Positions 1 to 10,690 of a stretch of 64,000 nt of DNA are shown here, piece after piece. Both the position numbers and the translations under genes were made by a program. Position 1 is the first letter of the stretch; every line of letters starts with the position of its first letter. Below the pieces are notes generated by a model, which saw nothing but the letters and a program-made list of their open reading frames with translations, had not been told where the DNA came from and did not search any database. This DNA comes from Paralithodes platypus (Eukaryota; Arthropoda; Malacostraca; Decapoda; Lithodidae), in NCBI GenBank assembly GCA_032716605.1, contig CM064485.1:27744558-27808557 (forward strand), read 5' to 3'.

Positions 1-116
1 AACTATACTTGCCAAATTGACTTATCCCCATCCTAATTGCACAACTGTTATAGCGCCTATTATAGCCAAGTATATTGTATATTATGAAAACTTGATGCAG
101 AGATCTATCTATCTAT

Positions 117-650
117 CTATTGCCTGACGCCGTGATCCCCGAAGGGGTGGCCACGAACGAACCGCCCCCATGCACCTCTGTCCTCAGTCAGTCGACGCCC
201 CTCCCCCCAACCAGCACCACCTTCGTTCATGTACTTCCTTACTCCATCCTTCCACCTCATATTCGGTCTACCTCTCCCCCTCTGTCCCTCCACCTCGCTC
301 TCATACACCCTCTTAGTCATTCTCTCGCTTTCCATACGTTCCATATGGCCGAACCATCTCAAGTTGTTCCTTTTCACACTTTCCAGCACATCTACCTCCA
401 CACCACACCTTCTTCTTACTTCCTCATTAGTCTGTCTATCCCTCCATGTAACTCCGCACGCACTCCTTAAGTAATTCATTTCCACTGCTCTCACTCTTGG
501 TCTGAGTCTCTCAACCAACGTCCATGCTTCGCTTCCGTAAGTCAGTGTCGGGATTACCACACTGTCATGCAAGGACTTCTTCACTTCCATACTGACCACC
601 CTATTTCTTGTTACTGCTTTTAGCGTTCCTACAACCCTCCTATGCAGAGA
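117..650 (-). pseudogene. Non-LTR retrotransposon, C-terminal reverse transcriptase fragment
   Basis: A 160-codon open frame from 599 to 117 continues upstream in the same frame without a stop to about 650. It carries the usual block after the RT palm of many animal LINEs: LTYGSEAW, then RWFGHMERM, then GRGRPNMRWKDGV. The catalytic palm and endonuclease are absent, so this is a 5'-truncated copy. The coding part ends against an ATCT microsatellite at 101-120, which fits a simple-repeat 3' tail. I cannot separate RTE-like from other clades on this piece alone. The opposite-strand frame at 120-470 is a shadow. Confidence 0.8.
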
Positions 651-677
651 TATAGTAGAATATTATTTCTCCGATAA

Positions 678-885
678 CACTTTGAAGATTATGATGCATT
701 TTGACAGTTTATTCTGGCTATCATTATACGATTTCATACAGCTTAGGAAGGATCTATGAGAATGAAAAGGATAAACACTATTTCAATTCACCCTCTGACT
801 TCCACATACCCTTCCTACTCTGAATAAAATCGTCTAATAACAGCCAGAAAACAGAAAAAACACCCGCCATCATATCTTCTAAGGG
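678..885 (+). mobile_element. Family B MITE (copy B1), TTAA-type
   Basis: Non-coding 208-bp copy with the family B layout: a left part with TTTATTCTGGCTATCATTA, a centre with AAGGATAAACACTA and CCCTCTGAC, and a right half that mirrors the left (AAATCGTCTAATAACAGCCAG). The right end is GGG followed by TTAA at 886-889; the left site is ATAA. Family B termini elsewhere read TTAA-CCCCTTC, which suggests piggyBac-type transposition. The last 31 bp became the unit of the adjoining array. Confidence 0.7.
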
Positions 886-1803
886 TTAACTATCGACAAA
901 AAACACCCGCCATCATATCTTCTAAGGGTTAACTATCGACAAAAAACACCCGCCATCATATCTTCTAAGGGTTAACTATCGACAAAAAACACCCGCCATC
1001 ATATCTTCTAAGGGTTAACTATCGACAAAGAACACCCGCCATCATATCTTCTAAGGGTTAACTATCGACAAAAAACACCCGCCATCATATCTTCTAAGGG
1101 TTAACTATCGACAAAAAACACCCGCCATCATATCTTCTAAGGGTTAACTATCGACAAAAAACCCCCGCCATCATATCTTCTAAGGGTTAACTATCGACAA
1201 AAAACACCCGCCATCATATCTTCTAAGGGTTAACTATCGACAAAAAACACCCGCCATCATATCTTCTAAGGGTTAACTATCGACAAAAAACACCCGCCAT
1301 CATATCTTCTAAGGGTTAACTATCGACAAAAAACACCCGCCATCATATCTTCTAAGGGTTAACTATCGACAAAAAACACCCGCCATCATATCTTCTAAGG
1401 GTTAACTATCGACAAAAAACACCCGCCATCATATCTTCTAAGGGTTAACTATCGACAAAAAACACCCGCCATCATATCTTCTAAGGGTTAACTATCGACA
1501 TAAAACACCCGCCATCATATCTTCTAAGGGTTAACTATCGACAAAAAACACCCGCCATCATATCTTCTAAGGGTTAACTATCGACAAAAAACACCCGCCA
1601 TCATATCTTCTAAGGGTTAACTATCGACAAAAAACACCCGCCATCATATCTTCTAAGGGTTAACTATCGACAAAAAACACCCGCCATCATATCTTCTAAG
1701 GGTTAACTATCGACAAAAAACACCCGCCATCATATCTTCTAAGGGTTAACTATCGACAAAAAACACCCGCCATCATATCTTCTAAGGGTTAACTATCGAC
1801 AAA
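855..1803. repeat. 43-bp minisatellite, 22 copies, built on a MITE end
   Basis: The motif CACCCGCCATC recurs every 43 bp from 861 to 1764, giving 22 copies. Each unit is the last ~31 bp of family B copy B1, its TTAA target site, and 8 bp of flank (CTATCGAC). Copies are almost identical; single-base variants lie near 1029, 1160 and 1501. The near identity implies recent expansion or homogenisation. Confidence 0.95.
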
Positions 1804-1840
1804 TCACTAGCTAAAGAGACTAACATTTCCGCCAAGTTAA

Positions 1841-2220
1841 GGGGAGGCAGTTGTTTTTTCGAGTCCTCCTCCCTCATGTTTAGCCCTATTAGTTATGAGA
1901 TTTCAAAACATTCGCCCCATTTTTTTTAGTTTGGCAATTTTCAGACCTTTTGCCCCATTTCTTTGCCAATATTAAGACCTTTCGCGCCATTTAGGTGTCG
2001 ATTGTTTCTCCTGGCGAGCGATAGCGAGCCTGTATTTGAAGAGGAATCGGCCTTCGGCCGGGACATTTTTCTACCGTAAAATTTACAAATTTATATCGAA
2101 GGGAGGCCTTGTGGGTGTTTTTTTAAAGTTTGATAGAGGTTTAGAGAGCAAACTAAACCCCCTCCTTAAACCATTGAGCCGAACCAGTAAACTGTGCTGC
2201 GCAATACCGTCTGAGCTCCC
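1841..2220 (+). mobile_element. Family A MITE (copy A1)
   Basis: Starts after TTAA (1837-1840) and probably ends before TTAA at 2221; TTAA at 2166 is an alternative end. It contains the family A module: GGCGAGCGATAGCGAGCC, the CCGGCCTTCGGCCGG hairpin and a TTTTTCTACCG box. The 62-codon frame here is not considered coding. Confidence 0.75.
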
Positions 2221-2239
2221 TTAAAACAAAATCAAGTAT

Positions 2240-2315
2240 ACAGTAGTGTCCAAATGTTGCCAGAATTGAGTTGCGGATTCAAAGTTGCCGATAAAAGCTC
2301 TCGTGTGATACCACC
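2240..2315 (+). mobile_element. Partial TTAA element ending CTCGTGTGATACCACC
   Basis: The right end matches the element at 40396-40616 (shared AAAAGCTCTCGTG and GTGATACC) and abuts TTAA at 2316-2319. Only the right part is recognisable. The class is inferred from the target site. Confidence 0.4.
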
Positions 2316-2414
2316 TTAACACTGTCAGAACCGACGTCTTGTGGGTTATTAGGATATTGTGTTTGATTATTATTGAGTTTTGCTTGATTTTGCCATTTTC
2401 GAGCAATGCATTTT

Positions 2415-2662
2415 AGTTTGTCCCCTAGACTAACAAAAACACCTTCCCAGACTTCCTTCAAACTATAAACCGCCCACTCATTCCCCCTTTCAAGCTAAAT
2501 TTGCAAAATGTTCGATAGCATAATATCCCGGTCGAAGGCCGATATCTTCTAAGTTACAGGCTCGCTATCACTCGCCCATAGAAAAGAGACACCTGAATGG
2601 CGTGAAGCGTCTTAAAATGTCCATACTAATGGAGCGAAACAGGGTAGGTCCAAAAAGAGCCC
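2415..2662 (-). mobile_element. Family A MITE fragment (A2), reverse
   Basis: Reverse-orientation copy with a CCGGTCGAAGGCCG hairpin and a diverged module (GGCTCGCTATCACTCGCC). Both ends are degraded. Confidence 0.6.
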
Positions 2663-2682
2663 ACCGGGATCTAAAAATGTAA

Positions 2683-3043
2683 GGGGCTAGTGGCTGGTTT
2701 TTGCGTCTATTAATTCATTTATTCATGTATTTTTTAGTTTCCTCACTAGACCTCAATCCAGCTTAGACAAAAATAACCTAGATCCCCCTTCAAGATAAAT
2801 TTGTAAATTTTTCGGTAGAAAAATATCTCGCCCGAAGACCGGTTCCTCTTAAAATTACAGGCTCGCTATCGTTCGCCATGAACAAATTGACTCCTAAATA
2901 GCACGAAAGGTCTACAAATTGACAACGACATGGGGCCAAAGGTGTTAAAATAGCCAAACTAATGGGCCGAACGTCTTAAAGTTTCAAAAGTAATGGAACT
3001 AAGCATGAGGGAGAAGAGGGGCCAGAAAACCGGTTCATGCCCC
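2683..3043 (-). mobile_element. Family A MITE (A3), reverse
   Basis: Full-length reverse copy between GTAA (mutated TTAA, 2679-2682) and TTAA at 3044-3047. The hairpin is decayed on one side (CGCCCGAAGACCGG). Confidence 0.75.
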
Positions 3044-3047
3044 TTAA

Positions 3048-3197
3048 TTGTTTCCGAATCTACGCAGTATATACTTGGTGTGAGCAGTACAGCAGTACAG
3101 CAGTACAGCACAGACAGACGATAACGATAGCCTACTGGTATATATAGCCAGCGGGTAATAATTAGTTATTTATCAAATGAATATTGTTCAGGTTTAA

Positions 3198-3282
<85 letters not shown>

Positions 3283-3860
3283 AGTGAAAGACATTATTAA
3301 GACATTTCAATATTGATTCAAATTTTACTCTTAAATTATGTACCAGTACCAGTTGATTACTACCAATATACAGTTATAGGGGTATAATATGATGGACACC
3401 TTAATTACCCCTTCCATAACCACAATTGTTGACCGTGTATGGCCTTATTCACAATATAAGGCTTGTACCGGTACCGGGTTATAAATACAGGAAACAAGAA
3501 AAAGTCTATGGTACAATGTAACCGTACTTCAATATATAAACTCCCGCAATAAGAATACAGAATGCTTAAAAACCCCAAACGGGACACACAATGGCAGATA
3601 CCTTTCATACCCAGCATGAAATACGGCGACACACACACACACACACACACACGAGTGGAGTAATATAATTTGGAAGCGCATTCACATTTCTATTTTTCTA
3701 AACAATATTTTCATTATATTATATCCATACATTATATATTAATTTTGTATTTGTCTAACCCATTTGTATTGCTAATCTGCCCAGTGGTACTTACTTCTTT
3801 CATTTTTTCATACATTTCTTTTTAAGATTTGTTTTTTTCATTTTCATCTTGTTCTCAACA
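3048..3860. other. Intergenic, microsatellites only
   Basis: Holds a short CAGTACAG repeat (3086-3112), a long TA run (3199-3280) and a CA run (3633-3652). The rest is AT-rich with no recognisable gene or element. Confidence 0.8.
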
Positions 3861-3863
3861 CTA

Positions 3864-4115
3864 GAGACCCTATAGTAACAGAGATCGGCCAACCTCCGCC
3901 ATCTTGGTGCCACTGGTGATATTTCTCTCTCTTTACATTCAAATATCTCCATACCCAAAAAATACATTCGGGAATACTGGTACAGGTTATATAGTTTGGT
4001 CTTTGGTTATACATTATATACATGCTCAAAAATGCAATAAATTCCCGTTGTTTCATCAAAATGCAAAATGGAGTTTAAAGGAAAAGATGGCCACTCGTTC
4101 TTACTGCAGGATCTC
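3864..4115. mobile_element. TA-flanked MITE with ~30-bp inverted termini
   Basis: Flanked by TA (3862-3863, 4116-4117). The left end GAGACCCTATAGTAAC is an imperfect inverse of the right end, whose complement reads GAGATCCTGCAGTAAG; both continue to GGCCA. The TA site suggests a Tc1/mariner-type non-autonomous element. A diverged copy of the left end lies near 11315-11365. Confidence 0.5.
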
Positions 4116-4117
4116 TA

Positions 4118-4253
4118 CCCAACACTTACTTGGTTATCAGTCCCGGATATGAGTTGTTGATGGGGGTATTAACTCACTCTCACACACACTCTCTCTTTAT
4201 CTATCTATCTATATATATATATATCTATATAGCTATCTCTCTCTCTCTTTCTC
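4118..4253. repeat. Simple repeats (CT, TATC, TA)
   Basis: CACACTCTCT, TCTATC and TA runs fill the gap between the preceding MITE and the poly(T) that marks the 3' end of the jockey-like element. No gene is seen. Confidence 0.8.
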
Positions 4254-5554
4254 TTTTTTTTTTTTTTTTTTTTTTTTAAACTTCATGACATTATATGGGG
4301 TTCTTACAGCTAAAATTCCAGTGATGAAACGTGGAATTATCTATAGCGAAACACATTTAAAATGCAAAAAATATAGCATTGATATATTTATATATAATAG
4401 ATACCAGTATATATTTTATCAAAGATCCCTCTTTATGAAGTATGATAATTAATAATTATATTACCAAGATTTAGTACGGAACTGTGATATTCCTGAGCCA
4501 GTTATTAACCTCCGACTTGAACTGTTGTAGTGAGGTTAAGTGATGCAGGTCAGTGTGCTGAACCAGGTGATTCCAGTCTTGCGTACTTTGCTAAGTAGGA
4601 ACGAAGGTAGTGTTCTGTCCTAGCAAATGGAACACTGACCTGATGATACCTTGTGGATGCGGTTCTTGTTGCATATGATGTTGGATGGGCAGGTTGTAGA
4701 TGTAAGGCTGTCAGGTGTGGAGTGTGCTTTTTGGGGGTTTTGTATGTTACACATAAACCTGCCACATCCCGACGCTGTTGTAGAGGCTGAAACCTGGGGG
4801 CATGATGTTCTTGTTCTTTGAGTTGGATCAAGTGTTCAGGTCTTTTCTGTATTTGGTCCAAAAGTTTCAAGTATGAGGGGGGACATGATGACCATGCAAG
4901 TGGAGAGTATTCCATCAATGGACGAACTTGAGACTTATACAGAGTAGCAACACCTTTAGAGTCCAGGAGATGTGATATACGTCGAATGCAACCAAGTTTC
5001 CATGCAGCATTCTTTTTGATGTCCTTTACATGGCTGGTGAAAGACAGATTATCATTAAATTTTATTCCTAGAATTGTCACTTGACTCTGCATCTGAACCT
5101 TCCTCCCATCAAGCTGAATATCTGGTGGTGTATGTGTTGGAATATCTTGTCTCCGAGAGATTAGCATTACTTGAGTTTTCTCCGGAGCAAGGTTCACTTG
5201 CCAGCGTTTTGCCCAAGAGGTGATACTATATAAGGCATTGTTGATATGTGTGACGGTGGCTTGCCTCTCATCTTTGTTACAAGTGAATGTTAGAGTACAG
5301 TCGTCAGCATAAGTAAATGCCTCGGGGATGAGCTGCAGAATGTCATTGAAATAAACATTCCACAACAAAGGTCCAAGAACGCTGCCCTGTGGGACACTGG
5401 CTTTGATGGCGTAGTTAGCAGAGTTATGCCCATTGACAACTGTGTGAAGTGTTCTGTCTTGCAGGTAATCATTAATTAGGTGAAGTAGAGCATCACACAA
5501 CCCTAGACTCTTCAGTTTGGTGGTGATGCCCGCATGCCACACCCTCTCACTCAC
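4254..5554 (-). pseudogene. Jockey-like LINE, truncated RT ORF with 3' UTR and poly(A)
   Basis: A 334-codon frame (5554-4550) encodes the C-terminal part of a reverse transcriptase. Near the start is DRVWHAG-like sequence (here ERVWHAG), then KASVPQGSVLGPLLWNVYFND, then the catalytic FTYADD box (about residues 80-85), then LGIKFNDNLSF and thumb sequence. Below it is ~270 bp of 3' UTR and a run of 24 T (4254-4277), which is a poly(A) tail on the coding strand. The endonuclease, fingers and any ORF1 are missing, because the 5' side is cut by the CT run and 48-bp minisatellite at 5555 onward. The jockey/CR1 group is a family-level call from motif similarity. Confidence 0.85.
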
Positions 5555-5571
5555 TCACTCTCTCTCTCTCT

Positions 5572-6167
5572 CACGGTCGCTCTAGTTGACATAAGAGTAG
5601 ATTCTTTCCTCTTGGAACATACGGTCACTCTAGTTGACATAAGAGTAGATTCTTTCCTCTTGGAACATACGGTCACTCTAGTTGACATAAGAGTAGATTC
5701 TTTCCTTTTGGAACATACGCTCACTCTAGTTGACATAAGAGTAGATTCTTTCCTCTTGGAACATACGGTCACTCTAGTTGACATAAGAGTAGATTCTTTC
5801 CTCTTGGAACATACGGTCACTCTAGTTGACATAAGAGTAGATTCTTTCCTCTTGGAACATACGGTCACTCTAGTTGACATAAGAGTAGATTCTTTCCTCT
5901 TGGAACATACGGTCACTCTAGTTGACATAAGAGTAGATTCTTTCCTCTTGGAACATACGGTCACTCTAGTTGACATAAGAGTAGATTCTTTCCTCTTGGA
6001 ACATACGGTCACTCTAGTTGACATAAGAGTAGATTCTTTCCTTTTGGAACATACGCTCACTCTAGTTGACATAAGAGTAGATTCTTTCCTTTTGGAACAT
6101 ACGCTTATTCTAGTTGACATAAGAGTAGATTCTTTCCTCTTGGAACATACGCTTGCTCTAGTTAGAC
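5572..6167. repeat. 48-bp minisatellite, 12 copies
   Basis: The unit has GTTGACATAAGAGTAG and TCTTTCCTCTTGGAACATAC; variants differ at GGTCAC, GCTCAC, GCTTAT and GCTTGC. Because 48 is a multiple of three, both strands stay open and appear to encode 16-residue repeats (VDIRVDSFLLEHT on +). There is no start context or homology, so I do not treat it as a gene. Confidence 0.93.
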
Positions 6168-6264
6168 CTTATATACTTTAATCAGTGTTTTGTAATAAGG
6201 CTCTCTCTCCCTCTCTCTCTCTCTCAAACACAAACACAAACATACACACATGCACTCTCTCACT

Positions 6265-6372
6265 TCTGGAGTTCAACATGGATCTGTCCTTACCCCACTT
6301 CTGTTTATCATACATGTCAATGACATCGATATTGGTCTGTAGAGTGTGATCTCCAATTTTGCAGATAACATT
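6265..6372 (+). pseudogene. RT palm fossil (LINE)
   Basis: Too short for a long frame, but it translates as SGVQHGSVLTPLLF, then IIHVNDIDIGL, a stop, then SVISNFADNI. This aligns with the PQGSVLGPLLF...INDI...ISKFADDT blocks of CR1-type RTs, such as those at 44 kb and 50 kb in this window. The P of PQG and the second D of the FADD catalytic box are mutated and there is an in-frame stop. Confidence 0.75.
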
Positions 6373-6377
6373 ATTTT

Positions 6378-6471
6378 TTATTTTATTTGTTTGTTACCTT
6401 GATCGAGGTCTTGCGAGGAAACTTAAAAATAATTAAATAAATAAATATACCCCAAACTAAGTAGTACCCCC
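6378..6471 (+). mobile_element. Family A right-end fragment (A4)
   Basis: Only the tail of family A is present (GAGGTCTTGCGAGGAAAC, TAAATAAATA run, GTAGTACCCCC). It is fused directly to the RT fossil. Confidence 0.6.
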
Positions 6472-6861
6472 TACAGAACCAAAGAGTTCGCTGTATATCC
6501 TGAACCGGTAGCAGTATTGTCGACTGTTGGTGGTCCTATGTGAGTGTGGCGAGAGGCTAATGATCCCCGCGGCACCAATATGGGCGAAGGTTGGCCGGGC
6601 TCTACAACGCAATACAGGTATACACAGGTATACACACAACAAAGCCACTCCAACAGCTTCCTCTCTCTCCAACACTCCTCCTCCCCTCTCTACTCTCTTC
6701 AGAAAATAAAAGGAAAAGTAAAAAGTAGCTACGAGGTGCTGTTGTAAAGGCTTATCCTTCAATACCTTCACCTGACCTGACCTGGGGTATAAATGGTCAG
6801 CCATTTGGATAGGCAAGTATCCCAGTCTAGCTAGAAAAGGAACACACATAAATATGCTGAG
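6472..6861. other. No recognised feature
   Basis: Mixed-composition sequence with overlapping short frames on both strands, none with known motifs or codon-like continuity. Confidence 0.6.
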
Positions 6862-7034
6862 ATTCTTAAACGATGCTTTCCCTTCGCAGCGCCGTTAATG
6901 GTCGAAATCAAATGAAAAATTACGTTACCTTGATAAATGAGAGAGCTAATCCATGTATTTTCTGTAAACAACGCTCATTCTCACAATGTTCGTTCGGTAT
7001 TAAGCGCTGCGAAGGGAAAGACATTTTTAAGAAT
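6862..7034. mobile_element. Short inverted-repeat element, 31-bp arms
   Basis: The arm at 6862-6892 (ATTCTTAAA...CTTTCCCTTCGCAGCGC) is the near-perfect reverse complement of 7004-7034. The interior is ~110 bp and non-coding. Probable MITE; no clear target-site duplication. Confidence 0.5.
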
Positions 7035-7295
7035 ACAAGGGATAGTTCCTTATATGTATGTATGTATGTATATACTCAGGAACATACCCCTTTGCTGGGG
7101 GTGGCCGACCCGACACAGAGCCCGAACAGAAACAACATTTAAAGTTCCTATTCTCAGGGTACGGGACCACTTTCGCGTTCTTTCGCCCGTTTCTCTGTCT
7201 CGTCGAGTAGGAGATAACTTCTTACCCAATATACAGTATATTCTTTCTCTTACATAAACACTGCTCAAACTATAATAAATACGTTTCCCCTTAAA

Positions 7296-7530
7296 CAATA
7301 GATAAATAAATAAATATAAATATACAGTACATTCAAATTAAATAAAACACACCCCAAGACACTCCTTCAAGCTAAATTGGTACCGTACATTTTTCCGTAG
7401 GCTGATTTCTCTTGAATTGTAGGCTCACTATCGCTCGCCACGGAAAATTCGACACATAAATGGAGCGAAAATAATCGCCAAACTAAAGGGGCAAAACAGT
7501 CTTAAAATCGCCAAACTATAAAAGCGAAAC
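7296..7530 (-). mobile_element. Family A fragment (A5), reverse
   Basis: Recognisable by CTCCTTCAAGCTAAAT, GGCTCACTATCGCTCGCC and CTTAAAATCGCCAAACTA. The hairpin is deleted and the ends are eroded. Confidence 0.6.
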
Positions 7531-7615
7531 ATTATAGGTAAACAAAACAAAAAAACGTACGGTTATAACTAATTGAAGGTACTATAGGGCAGGTATGAGT
7601 AATATACCATTGGTA

Positions 7616-7826
7616 CAGTTGGCCAAATAAGTCGTGTCGCCGCTGTCATTACATTTTGCTCGCTGTATGGTGCATTAATGTCTATCAGATGTTGAATAGG
7701 GTGTGTAAATATAGGAACATGTTTTTATATCACACTCGAAGCGATAAATTAATGCTTATATAGTGCTGATACCAATTATTGATCGAAATATACTTGGTGC
7801 TGCGACATCACTTATTTGGCCGACTG
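7616..7826. mobile_element. Family C MITE (C1), Tc1/mariner-type
   Basis: A 211-bp element between TA dinucleotides (7614-7615, 7827-7828). The ends CAGTTGGCCAAATAAGT and ACTTATTTGGCCGACTG are inverse. CAGT termini at TA are typical of Tc1/mariner elements. Non-coding. Confidence 0.7.
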
Positions 7827-7948
7827 TACAAACAGCTGGCTATATGAGGAACACGAATAGCTTCTTACCTAATATATTCCTTCTCTTGTATAAACCTCTC
7901 TCTTACTTAACCCTAATTCCCCTTCACGACTTCAAAAACAAAAACAAA

Positions 7949-7961
7949 ATATATATATACC

Positions 7962-8056
<95 letters not shown>
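7949..8056. repeat. TA then AAT microsatellite
   Basis: A long TA run passes directly into ATA trinucleotide repeats. The apparent polypeptide across it is an artefact. Confidence 0.95.
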
Positions 8057-8260
8057 GATACAAAAAAAACGCCTCCCTTCGACACCCTTCAAAAATAAAA
8101 TAAAACGACCGGATACGCCCCCTTCAAGCTAAATGTATACATTATTCAATAGAAAAATGTCCCGGGCGAAGGCCAGTATCTCTTATATTATAGGCTCGCT
8201 ATCACTCGCCAGGAAGAATGCCGCCAAACTATCGCAGCGAATATCTTAAAATCGCCAATT
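8057..8260 (-). mobile_element. Family A fragment (A6), reverse
   Basis: Contains CCCCCTTCAAGCTAAATG, CCCGGGCGAAGGCC and GGCTCGCTATCACTCGCC. The distal part is lost. Confidence 0.6.
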
Positions 8261-8383
8261 TAATGTAATAATACTCATCCTCGGGTTAATTAAAGGCATT
8301 ATATGTAAATAATTAACCATTGGTGCAGACAGCTATCCCAGTCTGACTATAACAGGAAAACAAGCCTGTATCGCAAATTAATG

Positions 8384-8463
8384 ATATACAGTATATAGGC
8401 TATATATACAGTATATAGGCTATATATACAGTATATAGGCTATATATACAGTATATATATATA
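8384..8463. repeat. 20-bp tandem repeat, four copies
   Basis: Unit TATATACAGTATATAGGCTA, the last copy running into a TA tract. Confidence 0.9.
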
Positions 8464-8475
8464 TTTACCCTCACC

Positions 8476-8712
8476 CGGGGCCAAACCATGGTTAATATTT
8501 ATCACGCCATACATTTTTCGGTATAAAAATTTCCGGTTTTTCCAAAATTACAGGCTCGCCATCGCTCGCCGGGAAAAATCGACACCTAAATTTCACAAAA
8601 TGTCTTAAAATTGAAAAAGTCTTAAAATCGTCAAACTAATGGGGCGAACGTCTTAAAATCTCAAAATAAATAGGGTTAAACATAAGGGAGAAGGGGGTAT
8701 ATAAACAAAACT
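8476..8712 (-). mobile_element. Family A fragment (A7), reverse
   Basis: Lacks the left end. It retains ACATTTTTCGGTA, GGCTCGCCATCGCTCGCC and the right-end AACATAAGGGAGAAGGGGG. Confidence 0.6.
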
Positions 8713-9560
8713 AAAATAAAAATCTCTCTTTAATGCAACATTATAATTATTATACTGTAAATAGACACGTTGCAAAAGATACAATTCACAAACTATAAAA
8801 AGTTGAAAACAAAGTCAAAGCAACAGGAAATATGTCACAATACTAATCATTACAATTTGCAAACCACGATAGAGGCCAAGCTGAATGCAACATATATAAA
8901 TATAGGCTCGTTGCCAAAGATACAATTAACAAACCTCAAAAGATGCCCACGGTAATATAAAGGAACAGATAATGCAAGGTACCAAACATTACAATTTGCA
9001 AGTCAAGATAGACGGCTAGCTAAGTGCAACATATGAAATTGCAAATACACTCGTTGCAAAAGCTACAATTAAGGGACCCCACCTCGTTTTTGTTTACTCT
9101 TTCTCTCCCTCTCTCTTTGGCTCGTATCCATTCGCCCCATTCAGCCTACTGTTTTAAGACGTTTATCCCCATCCAGGTGTCAATATTTTCCTGGCGAGCG
9201 GTAGCGAGCCAACATATATATTTTGTTGTTGACAGCAAGCTAAATTTTTACATTTTTCGATAGAGAAATGTCTCCGGCGAAGCCGGATTTATCCATACAA
9301 TGATGGCTCGCTATCGCTCGCCAGGAAGAAATCGATACCTGGATGGGGATAAACGTTTTAAAACAGTTGGCTGAATGGGGCCGAATGGATACAAGCCAGT
9401 GAAAGAGAGAAAAGGAGAGTAAGATAAAAAACAAAAAAAAACAGTGACCCCCCTTAACAAACTAAAAAAGTTGAGAAACAAGTAAAGGCAACCGGCACGA
9501 TGCGAAACGTTACAATTTGCATGTCACGATAGATGGGAAGATAAATACAACGTTTCAACT
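8713..9560. repeat. ~140-bp degenerate tandem repeat interrupted by an element
   Basis: Diverged units share TTGCAAAAG..TACAATTAA, CAAACT.AAAAAGTTG, ATTACAATTTGCA and GATAGA. Family F copy F1 sits in one unit exactly at its TTAA; the neighbouring unit (ACAATTAACAAAC near 8925) shows the empty site. Confidence 0.75.
9073..9453. mobile_element. Family F foldback element (F1), with TTAA duplication
   Basis: A 381-bp element flanked by TTAA (9069-9072 and 9454-9457). Its two arms (~150 bp) are inverse copies: GGCGAGCGGTAGCGAGCC on the left, GGCTCGCTATCGCTCGCC on the right, and the TCCGGCGAAGCCGGA hairpin near the centre. Comparison with the adjacent empty repeat unit shows that TTAA was duplicated on insertion, the signature of piggyBac-type transposition. 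Non-coding. Confidence 0.85.
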
Positions 9561-9844
9561 TATAAATAGAAGCCTTATAGAAGTTGCAAATTACAGGTTA
9601 CCCCTTACCGGTACATGTGACAAGTCCAAATTTACAGAGGTAGTCTGCAAGAAATACAGTGCCATTTTGGAACATATTGTCGAATGTATTCTTCGTACGG
9701 TTATCACAGTATCTATTTCAAAACCAGGAATGTCTATACTTCTTTTGTTAGATAATTCATAGACATTGACAAATACATAATTATATTAGCGTAAAATAAA
9801 AAATCAAGATATTTGGAACCAAATCAATAATATATACTGCATTA

Positions 9845-9899
9845 AAATATGTATTATTATATGTAGATGACCTAGTTCTTATCGCAGACAGGGAGGATA
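9845..9899 (+). pseudogene. RT catalytic-box fragment (YVDD)
   Basis: Reads KYVLLYVDDLVLIADRED in one frame, which fits a reverse transcriptase active-site strand. Family A copy A8 begins right after it, and the next side has no matching continuation. It is short, so the retroelement type is unclear. Confidence 0.5.
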
Positions 9900-9900
9900 A

Positions 9901-10236
9901 GGGGGTAGTACTCGATTTTTCTGGACACCCTTCTCCCTCATGTTTAGCATCTTTGTTTTGAGGTTTTAAGACCGTTAGTTTGGCGATGTTGAGACCTTTC
10001 GCCTTATTATTATTTTTTTTTTTTTGGTAATCAATATTAAGACATTTCGTGCCCTTTAGGTGTCGATTTTTTTCCTGGTGAGCGATAATGAGCCTCTGAT
10101 ATTAGAAGAAACCGGCCTTCTTAAAAGGGGGTCTAAGGGGTGTTTTTCTAAGCTTAATGGAGGTCTAGCGAGGAAGCTCACAAAAATAAAACAAATAATA
10201 AATAATTATATAGACCAAAAACAAAGCACTACCCCC
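9901..10236 (+). mobile_element. Family A MITE (A8)
   Basis: Begins GGGGGTAGTACTCG after ATAA and ends AGCACTACCCCC before TTAA (10237-10240), so the terminal inverted repeat is clear. The hairpin has been deleted (ACCGGCCTTCTTAAAAGG). Confidence 0.75.
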
Positions 10237-10274
10237 TTAAGGTCAATTGATGTGTTAGGAATGCAATGACATAT

Positions 10275-10594
10275 GTACAAAGGAGTACAAAGGAAATCAA
10301 GCAACAACAAATCTAGTGACCCTTCTAGGTTGCTTGTCCTCCAAAACACTGAGGATCAAGTGTCCAAACAGTGGTTTAGAGTGGGTAAGGGAACATTGGA
10401 AAGGGAATTACTGCCCTGGAACTAATGTCCGTGGCAGGATTAGGAAGTTAGTAGGGGACAGATGGGTTAGTAACTGAGGGGGGGATAAAATAAAGTTATT
10501 CATTTACAAACGCAGTCAGTTGCGGGTTTGATGCGAGATATTTGTCTAGGCGGAGTTTAAATGAATCAACGGTGATGCAGTCTATAACGTTATG
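10275..10594 (-). mobile_element. CR1-type LINE, 5'-truncated 3' end
   Basis: Nearly identical to the 3' ends of the two long CR1 copies (43,096 and 49,611). It covers the last codons of ORF2, the 3' UTR and the terminal CTTTGTACTCCTTTGTAC motif on the minus strand. Similarity stops at ~10594, where the 5' truncation lies. Short, repeat-like 3' termini of this kind are known for CR1/L2-group elements. Confidence 0.85.
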
Positions 10595-10690
10595 CTTGGG
10601 AGACGTGGCCGGCTACTCCGGCTTTACGGAAGATATTTATAGAATGGAGCGGAATGAAAAGAGAATGGTGAGATAGAAACGTGGGGTTAA

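Noticed and set aside
855..1803. CRISPR-like regular spacing
   Set aside because: Units are continuous tandem repeats without unique spacers, in eukaryotic DNA.
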